Below are positions 1 to 11,159 of a stretch of DNA of 64,000 nucleotides, piece after piece (the first letter of the stretch is position 1; each line of letters begins with the position of its first letter). Source of the stretch: Corallium rubrum (lineage: Eukaryota > Cnidaria > Anthozoa > Scleralcyonacea > Coralliidae); contig OZ036005.1 in the NCBI GenBank assembly GCA_964035015.1, forward strand, positions 14,363,968 through 14,427,967. The letters are read 5' to 3'. A program made the position numbers and the translations under genes. The notes under the pieces are model-generated. The model ran no database searches. It was not told the origin of the DNA and saw nothing but the letters and a program-made list of their open reading frames with translations.

Positions 1-571
1 TTTCCTACATTTTGGGGTTAAACAACTACAATTTCTCTCTCCAAATGCTTCACGTGTCCTTTCTTCCTCATGACAAGAAAGTTTGTCCAAACCCGAAGGA
101 GAAAAATGCCTTAATATACGAAAACTATAATTGTGCAACAGTAAATATAGCAAGAGTGGGGCCATCCAACATAGCGGCTGTTGCCGATTTCCGACCACTT
201 CCGACTTCAATTTCAGACAACAGATGCTCTATCAGAGGAGGCCGGACAGCTGTCATGTGATTGTCACGTGATATTGTCGACCAATGAAATTGCGCTATTT
301 TCTTATCGTTGATCGGCCGAAAATTTGCATTGGACTTAATACCGAATATTACGCTGTTGTCATTCATTTTTCTCTTTAAAAAAGCAGTGATATGGTTTCA
401 TATATTTTTGGACTATCCATATCTGCAGGATTTTGCAAGGTAAATGTATTTTTTCTACTTTTTTTGATCGTTTATGTAGGCCGTGTCGCGCTAAGCGAAG
501 ACTCCACTTCCGGTTTGTCAACAATCTTCAAACCAAAAAATCTCGAATTCCCATGGTTCGAATTCTCTAAT
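1..571. other. Left edge, no gene recognised
   Basis: AT-rich non-coding DNA. Short open frames occur on both strands, but they overlap one another and show no recognisable domain. Confidence 0.5.
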
Positions 572-626
572 TTAAGTCATGTAAATCCATTGATAATTTA
601 CATTTTTTTCATTTTTTTTTTTTTCT

Positions 627-1080
627 GTTTCAAGAAGAACTTTCTTTTTAACAGGGTCCATTGATTTATATTTTTGTGTAATTGTTTCAAGAAGAACTTT
701 CTTTTTCACAGGGTCTACTGATTTATATTTTTGTGTATTTGTTTCAAGAAGAACTTTCTTTTTCACAGTGTCTATTGATTTATATTTTTGTGTATTGTTT
801 CAAGAAGAACTTTCTTTTTCACAGGGTCTATTGATTTATATTTTTGTGTACTTGTTTCAAGAAGAACTTTCTTTTTCACAGGGTCTATTGATTTATATTT
901 TTTTGTATTTGTTTCAAGAAGAACTTTCTTTTTCACAGGGTCCATTGATTTATATTTTTGTGTATTGTTTCAAGAAGAACTTTCTTTTTCACAGGGTTCA
1001 TTGATTTATATTTTTGTTTATATGTTTCGAGAAAAACTTTCTTTTTTCACAACATTCATTGATATGTTTCTGCATTTCTT
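627..1080 (-). repeat. 57-bp tandem repeat, 8 units (coding-derived)
   Basis: Units begin at about 627, 684, 741, 797, 854, 911, 967 and 1024, with spacing 56-57 bp. Each contains GTTTCAAGAAGAACTTTC on the + strand. On the minus strand 57 bp equals 19 codons and spells MDPVKKKVLLET-type repeats. The array is therefore an amplified coding repeat, not a neutral satellite. The two 56-bp intervals break the frame. Confidence 0.85.
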
Positions 1081-1410
1081 TAAACAAGTTCTGTTTTCTT
1101 CATAGGATCCATGGAGTTATATTTTTTGGCATTTGTTTCAAACAGACCCTGCTTCTTTATGGGATCCATAATTTTGTAGTGTAAAGCAGCTATCTCAAGC
1201 ATTATTTTTTTCTTTGCAGGTTCCAAATTTGCATATTTCTCTCTGTTTTTGTCAGCAAGCAACCTTTTCTGTAACCTTTTTTGTGTGGTAGACTTATGCC
1301 TTCTTAGAACTTTTTGCCTCTCTGATTTTGTTAGCTAGTGGACATGAACATGACAAAAATTGGATGTTGTATTGTATTTCTTCACATTTAAGTTTTTGTT
1401 TAACAATATT

Positions 1411-1782
1411 CAGGGGCGTAGGAAGCTTGATAAACTTAGAGGGGCTGCCTCCCACGAGGCGCCACCATGGTTGGCGCCGAGCGAGAAAATTTTGAAAATT
1501 TGGAGTCTCTAGATCGTCGGAAATGGCATTTTCAGAGTCTCCTCTACCTCTTTCGTTAGGCCCTTTCATTAATTCTTTCATTATGATTTGTGAGTCTATG
1601 CTATCCGTGAGTCAGGATGGATTATTATTATTAATTGGCCGACCAGCACAATCGAAGTCGCACTTATAATGCAATTTTTTTAAATTCAATTATTTTTGGG
1701 GGCCCCGAAAGCTATTCCGGCCCCCCTTTATGAAATATTGGGGGGCCGAGGCCCCCCAGACCCCCTGCTTCCTACGCCCCTG
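1411..1782. mobile_element. hAT-type MITE, 372 bp
   Basis: Terminal inverted repeats CAGGGGCGTAGGAAGC and GCTTCCTACGCCCCTG are perfect over 16 bp. They are flanked by a perfect 8-bp target duplication ACAATATT (1403-1410 and 1783-1790). The 8-bp duplication and CAGGGGC terminus are typical of hAT elements. There is no coding capacity. It sits inside the minus-strand pseudogene. Confidence 0.93.
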
Positions 1783-2750
1783 ACAATATTACAAAATTTA
1801 TTAATGAGAAAATGTGTATCATTAAATTGTTCAAATAAACTAATTGTTTGGCTTTCATTGCATGCCACCAAGAAATATTTCGGTTTTTGTCTTGTATTAT
1901 GCTGAAAAATGCAAGCTAAGCAATAGTTTGAAAGCCAGAGCAAAAATCCAGTGTTTTCTGTGGTGTTGTCTAAAATTAACCTCTCAAGCACTTGTTTAGT
2001 AGAAACAAGTTTGTGTGCGGCAAATAATCACATGTTCCCATCATTCAAACCTTCCTGGTAAGCCAACATACCATATTCTGCCACAGCAGTCAATGTCTCA
2101 TCATTCCAGTAACTACATATGCTATAATAGTAGAAAAGCAAATAGCATCGAGGGATATGGCACAACATTATCCGGGAATGAATTTGTCATTAAATGTTTC
2201 ATTATCACATGTTGATGATCTATTCAAATTTGTAATTGGTGTAAATTGCGCTACAGCAATTTTAATGCCTTTGAGCTCAAATAAAACATGTCTGTGTAAG
2301 TTTACAAAATTATTAATTGAATTTACTTCCAAACAACGCACATGTTCCATGAGAATGGGCCATACAAAATGAGTCTCTTGCATGAGAATCAAATATCTTT
2401 AGTAAACCATTTCGGAGGGTATAAACTGATACAGTATTACATCCGATTGTTAACAAAAATGAATTATAACTTTCTAGAAGCAAACTTTGTAAAGCACAAT
2501 CTAAGGGCATGACTTATGAGATGTTTTCATTCAAAGTAGCTGCATGGAGATTACCAGTGTAACTTTCACTAAACTCAAGTTGATAATTTATGTTTAGTAC
2601 TGTAACCATTGTGGGTAATTCAGTTAGCAATAAATAACATTGCCTTGATAATCTTGATAATGCAGAGTATAATTCATTTCCAATGTTCATAATCTGAATA
2701 AGATCGCCTGACTCAATTATTGAATTGTTGTTAATGTTGTATATTAAAGC

Positions 2751-3003
2751 TGTCGGAAACTATTGCTATTTTCGTGATAATGTTAATGTAACCTATAATT
2801 AACTTTAATTTATTCGTAATTATTTTTGGAGGAGTAAAAGTGCTGGAACAAGAGCATGGTCAGCTAGAGAATCAGTTGGGAAAGTGAAAACAACGGGGAA
2901 GTTTGTGAAGTGAACCGTGAATAACTTGTGAATTTTGTGAACCTTTAATAATAATAACACGTTTGTGAAGTGTTTGAGATTTGGGAGGCGAATTTCCGAG
3001 ACA
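2751..3003 (+). repeat. 5' LTR
   Basis: 253-bp direct repeat of 8413-8655, starting TGTCGGAAACTATTGC. The 3' border carries a small insertion relative to the other LTR (CCGAGACA versus CCGACA), so the last bases are uncertain. It is followed after one base by TGGCACCTCCGATGGG. Confidence 0.9.
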
Positions 3004-3004
3004 G

Positions 3005-3022
3005 TGGCACCTCCGATGGGAT
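3005..3022 (+). promoter_or_regulatory. Primer-binding site (tRNA 3' end complement)
   Basis: TGGCACCTCCGATGGGAT lies one base after the LTR. It starts with TGG, the complement of a tRNA CCA tail, and its complement looks like the end of a T arm plus acceptor stem. I cannot name the tRNA with confidence. Confidence 0.7.
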
Positions 3023-3147
3023 TTAAGTGAATTATTGTGGCTCGAACAAGAGCAAGAACCTGACCGATCAAAGCCAAACAAAGGAAAGCGACAAACTGTC
3101 CAAAAATTGAGATTACCGAGAGACATTACAGTCGATCAAGGGAAACC

Positions 3148-4491
3148 ATGGAGACTAAACTACAAGAACTTGATGGAAAGCTTAGAACACTAAAATTTAC
3201 TGTGAGTAAGAGTAATGGAGTGATTGAAACCGGAAACCTCGAAGTTATAACCAGACACGAAGCTTCGATTACAGCCAAAATCGAAGCGAGTCATACTTTG
3301 AAGGAAGACATTGTAGAGCTCAAATTCAGTAAGGAGGAATCTGAAGAGCAAGTGCAAAACTGGGTCAAAATAGTCGACGAGCAGTTGAAAATAGCCGACG
3401 AGCAAGCACTGGAATTACGACGCTTGAAAGACAAAGTTGCAAGAGAAAATCGAGCATTTGAAAAAGCTGAGTCAGACAAACAAGAAATGGCACTCGAGAA
3501 AGCGAAACATGAGCTGAAAATGAGTCGTGAACGTGAGCTATTGGAGCAACAACTACGATTTCAGAAATCGTTAGAAACTGGCCAACAGAACCAGGTGAAG
3601 AAAGCTCTGTCAACAAAACTGCCAAAACTTTCCATTACATAATTCGATGGGAAATGTGCACATTGGTTATCCTTTTGGAACAAGTTCGTCGCCGAGATTG
3701 ACAACGCTAATCTTTCGCCTGTCACGAAATTTGCATATTTAAAAGAGCTTGTCAAACCGAAAGTAAGGACAGACATCGATGGATTACCGCTTAGCGTCGA
3801 GGGATATGAGAGAGAGAAGAGCATCCTTAAAGGAGAATATGGTAAACCGAGTGAAATTGTTAACGCTTGTCCAGAACATTCTTGAGTTGCCAGTCGTGAA
3901 GGGCGCTGACCGCTGTGAGGTAAATAACTTTTATAAAACTCTGTTGTTTAACGTACAGTTTCTCGAAACCTTTGGGAAATTAGAGCGAGTGAATGGAATG
4001 ACGAGAAGTGTGCTTGACAAGTTTGTACCAGGAATAAAGAGTGATCTAGTCAGAGGGCATGAAAGCTGGCAAGAGTGGGATTTACCTCATCTTGTTCAAG
4101 CACTAAAGCAATGGAGAGACATAAACCCCAATGATAAAGAGAGTGGCAATGACAAAGACAAAATGAAGCGAAAAGAATCGAGGGAGAACAGAGAAAGTCT
4201 TTTTAATGTGTATGTTCGAAAACGCTCGTGCGTGTACTGTGATGACGTAAACCATAGTTCCCGTGAGTGTACGCGTGTTGTCAGTGTAGATGAAAGGAAA
4301 TGGATTCTAGCTAATAAGAAACGTTGCTTCAACTGCACGGGCCCCAAACACCGAGCTAGTGAATGCAGAAGTACAATCCTTTGTCAGAAATGCAACCAAA
4401 AACACCACACCCCAATCTGCACCGTGAAAGAGATCTTGAAGACAGCCACTGAGGGGGCACAAGCCAAGTTGTTTATCCTATTGTTAACGTG
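3148..4491 (+). pseudogene. BEL/Pao gag remnant
   Basis: The first part (3148-3642) is a charged, coiled-coil-like region. A stop at about 3640 interrupts a DUF1759-like segment, where frame +1 continues from FDGKCAHW. A further frameshift near 3870 precedes 3779-4492, which ends with three retroviral-type zinc knuckles: CVYCDDVNHSSREC, CFNCTGPKHRASEC and CQKCNQKHHTPIC. The knuckle spacing (C-x2-C-x4-H-x3/4-C) is what places this as gag. The product is non-functional as it stands. Confidence 0.85.
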
Positions 4492-7400
4492 AATGTGGAA
4501 GGAGTGATATGTCGGAAATTACTTGATACTGGGGCAGGAAGCTCCTATGCTTCTGCTGCACTGCTGGACAAATTTCCAAAACGACCACAGTCCAAAGAAG
4601 TTCGGCGAATAGAGATGATGTTGGGCTCAATTACTCGTGAAGTTGCTATTTTCTACCATCTGTGTGGAAGCTACAGATCAGAGCTATAAGATGAAAGTTG
4701 ATGTGACAAGGGTCGACCGAGGGAAACTGCTGACGATTGAAAATCCAGGCTACCAGAAACTCATTGGTTCATGTAAACACCTTCAGGGAGTACATATCTC
4801 CATATGACCCTAAACCATTCCTGCCAGTGCATCTAATTCTAGGTGCAAGTGCCTATGCCTTCATCAAGACCTCAGAAGCACCCCATGTTGCCCATGTTGG
4901 ACTTCCTGGAGAACCAGTAGCAGAAAAGACTAAATTAGGATGGACAATAATGTCTCCTGGAAAGGAATTTGACCATTCGAGAATGCTCTTAACACAATCA
5001 ACCAAAGGTATTATGAAGATCTATGTCGATTGGACGTGTTGGGTCTGGACGACAAGTCTGAACATGACCAACAGGCAGTGCATGCAGAGTTCCGTGAGCA
5101 ATTGGTACGAGATCCAGAGGGATGGTATGAAACGGGCTTACTTTGGAAAGGAAGCCACCCTCCTCTACCAAGCAACAAGTCTGGAAGCCTACGTCGGCTG
5201 ACACAACTCCGAAACAAGCTTCAACGGATAGACAAAACAGAGATGTATGCTGAGGTGATCGAGCAGCAAAAGCCAGAAGGGATAGTTGAGATGGCAATGG
5301 AACAACCAACAGGGAAAGAATTCTACATCCCTCATAAACCTGTGGTACGAATGGAAGCAGAATCAACCAAGCTACGTGTTGTCTACGATGCGTCAGCCCG
5401 AGAAACCCCACACGAACCAAGCCTGAATGATTGCTTATACGCTGGCCCTCCACTTCAGAATCGCCTATGGAATGTGCTGGTGCGCATATGCCTCCACCCA
5501 GTGGCCCTGACAGGAGATATTAAACAGGCGTTTCTTCAAGTTCGAATCAAGAAGAAGAGAGAGATTCCCTTAGATTCCATTGGAAATCTAACGAACAGTC
5601 CAAGGTGGAAACATTGAGATTTCATCCGAGCATTGTTTGGTCTGGTATGTTCACCCTTTCTACTAGGCGGAGTGTTAGAATGTCATCTGGAATCCTGGGA
5701 AGCCCGTGAACCAGAGCTGGTAGCTGAATTGCGTAGAAGCCTCTATGTAGATGACCTACTGAGTGGCAAACCAACCGTGGTAAGTGCAAAAGAGTTGAAA
5801 GAAGGAGCCATCAAGATCTTTCAAGATGCAAAGTTTACATTGCATAAGTGGCACTCCAATGCCCCCGAACTGGAAGGAGAAGAACCCAAAGTAGAAATGG
5901 AAGTTACGTTTGCTAAACAGGAGCTCGGTGCATCAAGTGATCCAGAGTCCAGTCTCCTCGGGCTTTTGTGGGACAAGCAAAAGGATCAGTTCAGTGCCGT
6001 GATACCCCAAATGAAAGATACTGTGACTAAGAGAGAACTCTTATGTAACCTGGCAAGAGTCTACGATCCGCTGGGCCTCGTGACACCCGTGAATCTCAAA
6101 GGAAAGACCATTTATAGAGAGGCTTGCAAGGCAAAGATACCGCGCAGAATACAGTCGATGGGTGAGAGAGTTGCCTAAAACAGTCACTGTTCCAAGGACT
6201 TTGACAACCCAACGCGAAGCCATCCAAGAAATCGAGCTCCACACATTTGGGGATGCAAGTACCAAAGGAGTTTGTGCGTCCGTCTATGCAATTGTGAAGC
6301 AAAGTGCTGGTATTAACGTGGGATTAGTCGCTGCCCGAGCAAGATTAGCCAAGCAAGATTTCACAATCCCGCATCTAGAACCCGTTTCCGCTCACATGGC
6401 AACGAATTTAGTAACAAATGTACGACAAGCGCTCGACGAAATGCCTGTCAAGAGATGCTATGGATGGCTGGACAGCACGGTAGTGCTCCAGTGGCTGAAA
6501 GGCGGAGGAGAATAGAAGCAATTCGTAGCAAATCGGGTGAGAAAAATCCAAGCCCACCCAGATATCACCTGGCGTCATGTTCCAACCCAGGACAACCCTG
6601 AAGATTTGGGAAGTAGGGGAGGAAGAGTCAATGACAATCAACTATGGTGGAACGGACCGGCGTGGCTTATACTAACCAAGACGAGTGGCCTCAAGATATT
6701 GTGACGATCGCAACTCGTGAAAGTGAAACAGAGACCAAGGCAACAACAGAAGTTTTCAACCCTGCCGTAGAATCGACCGACCGACTTGACAAGATTCTGT
6801 GAAAGTTTTCCCTAAGGAAAGCCATTCGAATCAACGCATGGATCTCTCGGTTTACGCATAATTGTTGAGTGACCAAGGAAAAGAGATGGTCGGGACCTTT
6901 GACAACGCAAGAGATCAATGACCAACACACCTTTTGGGTGAAGCGAGCCCAGTCAACCCAAGATGAAAGGGAAGTGAAGATAGACAACGCCTTGGTGTAC
7001 AGAGGAATGAAGGTGTCCTGGTATGCAAGGGTCGTCTTCAAGGTCAGTATCCTATATATTTACCCGACAGCCACCTTTACACTACAAAATTAGTCGAAGA
7101 CGCTCACCAACGCACCTTGCACGGGGGAGTAGGTCTGACAATGGCGAAAATTCGAGAAAACGTCTGGGTTGCGAGACTGAGACAAGCAGCAAGAAAAGTC
7201 GTAAAAGGATGTCATGGTTGTCGACGATTTCAAATTAAACATGTTGATAGACCGCCGCCGGGAAACCCACCAGTGGACAGGACTGAAGGAAACCGTCCCT
7301 TCAAGGTAGTTGGAGTTGACTTCGCTGGCCTTGTAAGATATTGCGTGACCAATAAGAATGTAGTTTAACGCGGGCCCTCTACCTAGAGCTAACTACGAGC

Positions 7401-8289
7401 ATGGAAACCGAAGAATTTCTTTTCACCCTCAAGCGGTTGATCGCTAGAAAGGGCAGACCTGAAAAGATATATTCAGACAACGCAAAAACCTTCACTGCCG
7501 CCGCCAAGTGGTTAAACAAAGTGAAACGAGATGAGAAATTCCACAACTTCCTGGCCAACGAAAGGATCAAATGGCAGTTCAACCTTAGTCGAGCCCCTTG
7601 GTGGGGGACAATTTGAACGCATGGTTGGTTTGGTAAAATCTGCCCTGTACAAGTCTATTGGAAATGGCTGCCTTAGTTGGATGGAACCTCAGGATGTGCT
7701 TTTGGACATTGAAGTAACCTTGAACGACCGACCTCTTGGGAACCAAGAAGACGACGTTGCAGATGCCAACATTGACACCAAACAGTTACAGTTTGTTGGA
7801 TCTACTCGTCTTCCTGATTTAGAACCCCATCATCAAGTCGATACAGATTTACGCAAGCGGGCAAAGTATTTTTAAAGAGATGCAAAGACCACATGTGGAA
7901 CAGGTGGACCAAGGAATATTTACGAGCCTTGCGCGAACGACACAATCTGAAACATGATTACGAAGCCATTTAGTCTAGCTGTGGGGGACGTGGTTGTCAT
8001 CGGTTCCGAAGAATGCAATATTGGTAAGTGGCCAGTAGGAGTAGTTAAAGAGCTTTACACAGGCAGAGATGGAGTGATTCGTGCAGCCAAGTTGAAGACA
8101 GTAAATGGCCATCCAGAGAGAGCAGTAAACCACCTCTATCCTCTTGAACTGTCATGCGACATACAACCCACAACCAACAGTGGTCAACTCAACCCAGAAG
8201 CTCCTGTTTTCCGACCTACACGTGATGCAGCAGTCGCCGCTCGGCTATGTGTCCAAGAGCTGGCCAGCGATGATAAGAACATTGAATGA
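4489..8289 (+). pseudogene. BEL/Pao pol remnant (PR-RT-RH-IN)
   Basis: Domains follow in order. An aspartic protease has LLDTGAGSSYAS at about 4525. The reverse transcriptase carries LRVVYDASA at about 5370, an SLND/DIKQAF region at 5430-5530 and the catalytic YVDDLLSG at about 5745. RNase H has HTFGDAST at about 6240 and WLDSTVVLQWL near 6465. The integrase has a zinc-binding HGGVG...CHGC block at 7117-7225, SDNAKTF near 7470 and a C-terminal GDVVVIGSEE block ending at 8289. At least six frameshifts or stops split it into separate frames (4689, 5201, 5617, 6178, 6515, 7368 and others). It is BEL/Pao by domain order and motif style, and dead. Confidence 0.9.
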
Positions 8290-8400
8290 TGCATAGAGAG
8301 AACTAGCATAAGACTCTTGTTTACATTTTACGGTTTACAAATTACCACAACATTGAAGCACTTAGTTCCCTTTGAAAACATATATCTCTGAAAGAGCTAT

Positions 8401-8412
8401 ATGGGGGCAGAG
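8401..8412 (+). promoter_or_regulatory. Polypurine tract
   Basis: The purine-rich ATGGGGGCAGAG directly abuts the 3' LTR, as expected for plus-strand priming. Confidence 0.6.
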
Positions 8413-8655
8413 TGTCGGAAACTATTGCTATTTTCGTAATGTTAATGTAATCTATAATTAACTTTAATTTATTCATAATTATTTTTGGACGAGTAAAAGT
8501 ACTGGAACGAGAGCATGGTCGGCGAGAGAATCAGTTGGGAAAGTGAAAACAACCGGGAAGTTTTGTGAAGTGAACCGTGAGTAACTTGTGAATTTTGTGA
8601 ACCTTTAATAACACCTTTGTGAAGTGTTTGAGATTTGGGAGGCGAATTTCCGACA
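8413..8655 (+). repeat. 3' LTR
   Basis: 243-bp copy of 2751-3003 with inverted ends TGTCGGAAA...TTTCCGACA. It is followed by CCCCAGATGCC, which does not duplicate the left flank. Confidence 0.9.
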
Positions 8656-8761
8656 CCCCAGATGCCTAGTTGCGCCACTGATACAGGGTAAAACGCGACG
8701 AGTCTTTAGCAAGCGCCGAATAAAGAGCCTGGGTACGAGGTTGGTGTTTTGCGTCTTATGT

Positions 8762-9540
8762 CAATCTCGTACCCAGAGCCTGCGATCCTTTTGGTCAGTA
8801 CCAAGGAACGGAGGCTCTGGGAAACTCCGATGAAACTCGCCACCTGATTGGTTAGTTCAATCAATCTCGACCCAGCAATAAATAACAGTGAAACTTAAAA
8901 TTCTGTGCACGTTGCTAACCTGTTTAATTGATTTATCAACGTTCTGTAACACATAATTATAAACGACAAACCCAATATACAGTTGAACACATGAAATAAT
9001 TCAAAACAGTGAAAATCCCGATAATTTACAAGTTAAAACTATTATTATTGTCGCTTTGTCGCCAAACAACATCTGTCGTCTGATTCGTCTCGTATTTATT
9101 CGCAGTTTCGTCTCAGAACTTTAAAAGTTACATTAGAGAATGCAAGGTCGATAGAATTTAGCCAAAATTCCTAACAGAAAGTACAATTCCTTACCTGAGC
9201 AGCTGAGCCGAGCCGATCACGCCGACGCGGACAAATAAAACCTACGGCTCAAATCGTCCGGTCAACGATTAGGAGAAAAGCAAAGAATGGCCATTCTTAC
9301 ACGAAATGCTTTGTCGAGAGCCTTGTAAAACATGTTGATTTTATTCATCGGTAAACAATATTTTCCTGGTCTTCGGACTAGCGAACGATCATCAACATGG
9401 CAGTTACAAATTTATATGAGGAACTGGGAACCAGAGGACTGGGACCAAAGACCCCGATTCGGGACTTTTCATTGGAGTTTCCAAGAGTCTCCGTTCCTTG
9501 GTACTGACCAAAAGGATCGCAGGTTCTGGGTACGAGATTG
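8762..9540. mobile_element. Foldback element, Mutator-like, 10-bp TSD
   Basis: Terminal inverted repeats start CAATCTCGTACCCAGAGCC and extend about 70 bp (8762-8832 against 9476-9540). The flanking duplication CGTCTTATGT is a perfect 10 bp (8752-8761 and 9541-9550). Long TIRs with a 9-11 bp duplication point to the Mutator-like group. The 779-bp element has no coding capacity. The flank at 8728-8742 (GGGTACGAGGTTG) resembles another element end. Confidence 0.88.
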
Positions 9541-9550
9541 CGTCTTATGT

Positions 9551-9770
9551 AAGCTACGTCTTATCAGCTCTCGTATATAAATAGTCTTATTGTAACTCTC
9601 TTTCAGTCTGTCAGTTAGGGGCATACGTGTGGTGAGCCAGGTCCGCAGCCAGATCGATTGTATTTGACAGTTTGTTCTGGGTATTTTTTTTTTGGTCGTA
9701 AGTGGTAGTGCAATCTCGTTCCCAGGGCCCTTTTGAAATTGGCGGGGCACCGAGAATTTCAGGGTGTAAT
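9551..9770. other. Spacer with a second element terminus
   Basis: No gene. CAATCTCGTTCCCAGGGCCC at 9710 resembles the terminal repeat of the neighbouring elements and may be a truncated relative. The last 9 bases, GGGTGTAAT, are the target duplication of the next element. Confidence 0.5.
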
Positions 9771-11141
9771 CAATCTCGTTCCCAGACCCTTCTCACGCGG
9801 GCCGCGCCCGTCGACCGAAAGCTCTGGGATAATCCGTTTCAAATCGACATTTCATTGGTTCTTTGCTGGGAGACTTTCGCTGATTTTCTCATGTTGACAG
9901 TGCCTAGTTTTGTCTTTCGAAAGCCTTGAAGGCTTTCAAATTTTATCTGGCGACTGAAACTTGTCAAGAACCAAACCTCTGGAACCAAACAGCAGTTGAA
10001 CAGCAAGTATTCGGTGGCTTATGCTGGTTCCGAAAGGGAAAGCGGTGAGTACTGAAGTGGCGTGTTGCACGAGGTGCGGTATCTTGTCAGTTGTGGAACA
10101 AGATGGCTAGTAATTTTAGAACTACATATCGTTGAAGTATATGGTGTACGAATGTTGTTAAGTGTTGAATGAGCTTTCATTTGATGTATCGTTCAAAATT
10201 CTACGTTTTATTAAACTTGTTAAAATGTCCAAAATGTGCGAACCACTGTTTGGAATAATATTACAAATAAACATGAAATTGACTTCTCACAAGTGTTACA
10301 TAAATTTAGATTTCTTTTGAAATATTTAACGCACAACATTGAGATATATATCATACAGAAGCTATTGAAAAATTCTATTCAGAGTAGAAATTTCAAGCTT
10401 CTAGTTAAACGGAAAATATTTTAAAAATGGAAAAACGTCTGTTGTTTTGGTTCATGGCGTCGATTTCCTGTATATTTGTAATGAAATATTATTTGGAACA
10501 GTGGTTCGCACATTTTGGACAGTATAACAAGTTTCATAAAACGCAGAATCTTGAACTCTAATCAAATGAAAGCTCATTCAACATATAACAACATACGTAC
10601 ACAATATATTTCAACGATGCGTAGTTCTGAAATTACTAGTCATCTTGTTCCACAAATGACAAGATAATTATATGCCGTTATTTATACCTGCCGTGCCACT
10701 TCGGCTACGACAAGTTTGCTACTCACCGCTTTCTCTCTTGGAACCATTCAAAACCCGTCGATTACTTGCTGTTTAAAAGGCTGTTTAGTTCTTGACAAGT
10801 TTATTCGCTGGTAAATAAGCGATTTCCCATAACCAGTGGGAAGAACACACAGGGTGTCTTTTCGTTCGACAACAATCGTCTTCAGGGCTTCGAACTGCTT
10901 TTCTTTGGTGCGTAATCCATCTCTATTTGTTTCTCGCAGTGCATACTTCAGTGCAGCTCCTACAACATCGAATAGTGTTGAAAACCGCAGTAAATGTAAA
11001 TATTTCATTGAAGAAGCGCTTCGTAATCTCACGCATGATCAGTTGCGACGGAAGCTAAATTTTGGCAAGAGACGATGGATTATCCCAGAGCTTTCGGTCG
11101 ACGGGCGCGGCCCGCGTGAGAAGGGTCTGGGAACGAGATTG
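9771..11141. mobile_element. Mutator-like TIR element, copy A
   Basis: TIRs starting CAATCTCGTTCCCAGACCC match over about 63 bp at both ends. A perfect 9-bp target duplication GGGTGTAAT flanks it (9762-9770 and 11142-11150). The 1,371-bp element contains a helicase fragment at 10748-11032 and is the reverse-orientation sister of copy B. It carries no transposase, so it is non-autonomous. Confidence 0.9.
10748..11032 (-). pseudogene. RecQ-type helicase N-terminal fragment (copy A)
   Basis: The 94-aa frame contains KEKQFEALKTIV followed by Walker A PTGYGKSLIYQ, the motif 0/I block of RecQ-family DNA helicases. After YQ the frame leaves the helicase fold, so all later motifs (DEAH, III-VI) are absent. 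Relative to copy B it lacks a segment of about 54 bp. Such a fragment inside a TIR element resembles a captured exon. Confidence 0.75.
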
Positions 11142-11159
11142 GGGTGTAATAAATTAGTG

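Larger units (their letters stand above)
572..2740 (-). pseudogene. Decayed gene: peptidase-like domain followed by MDP repeats
   Basis: Read on the minus strand, 2735-2313 gives a coherent frame containing LTIGCNTVSVYT and then FDSHARDSF. I associate this layout with an OTU/C76-like cysteine-peptidase domain common in invertebrate repetitive proteins; the assignment is from memory and tentative. Downstream, 1330-572 encodes repeats of the type KYxxMDPxKKxxLLE, 19 residues long, matching a 57-bp DNA unit. The frame is broken by stops (for example near 2516), by 56-bp repeat copies that shift the frame, and by the hAT MITE at 1411-1782. Removing that MITE and one target duplication (380 bp) puts the frames 1991-1783 and 1402-1294 back in register. 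The 5' end is cut by the LTR retrotransposon at 2751. Function unknown. Confidence 0.45.
2751..8655 (+). mobile_element. BEL/Pao-type LTR retrotransposon, degraded
   Basis: Two similar LTRs begin TGTCGGAAA and end near TTTCCGA(GA)CA; the right copy is a clean TG...CA pair with inverted ends. Between them lie gag and pol remnants in BEL/Pao order: zinc knuckles, protease, RT, RNase H, integrase. The LTRs differ by many substitutions and a roughly 9-bp indel, so the insertion is old. I find no matching target duplication: the left flank is AAAGC and the right flank CCCCA. This suggests recombination or mutation at one end. Confidence 0.92.

Noticed and set aside
9332..9750. Frames over the 8.76-9.54 kb foldback
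   Set aside because: They read through the terminal inverted repeats and are mirrored on both strands.
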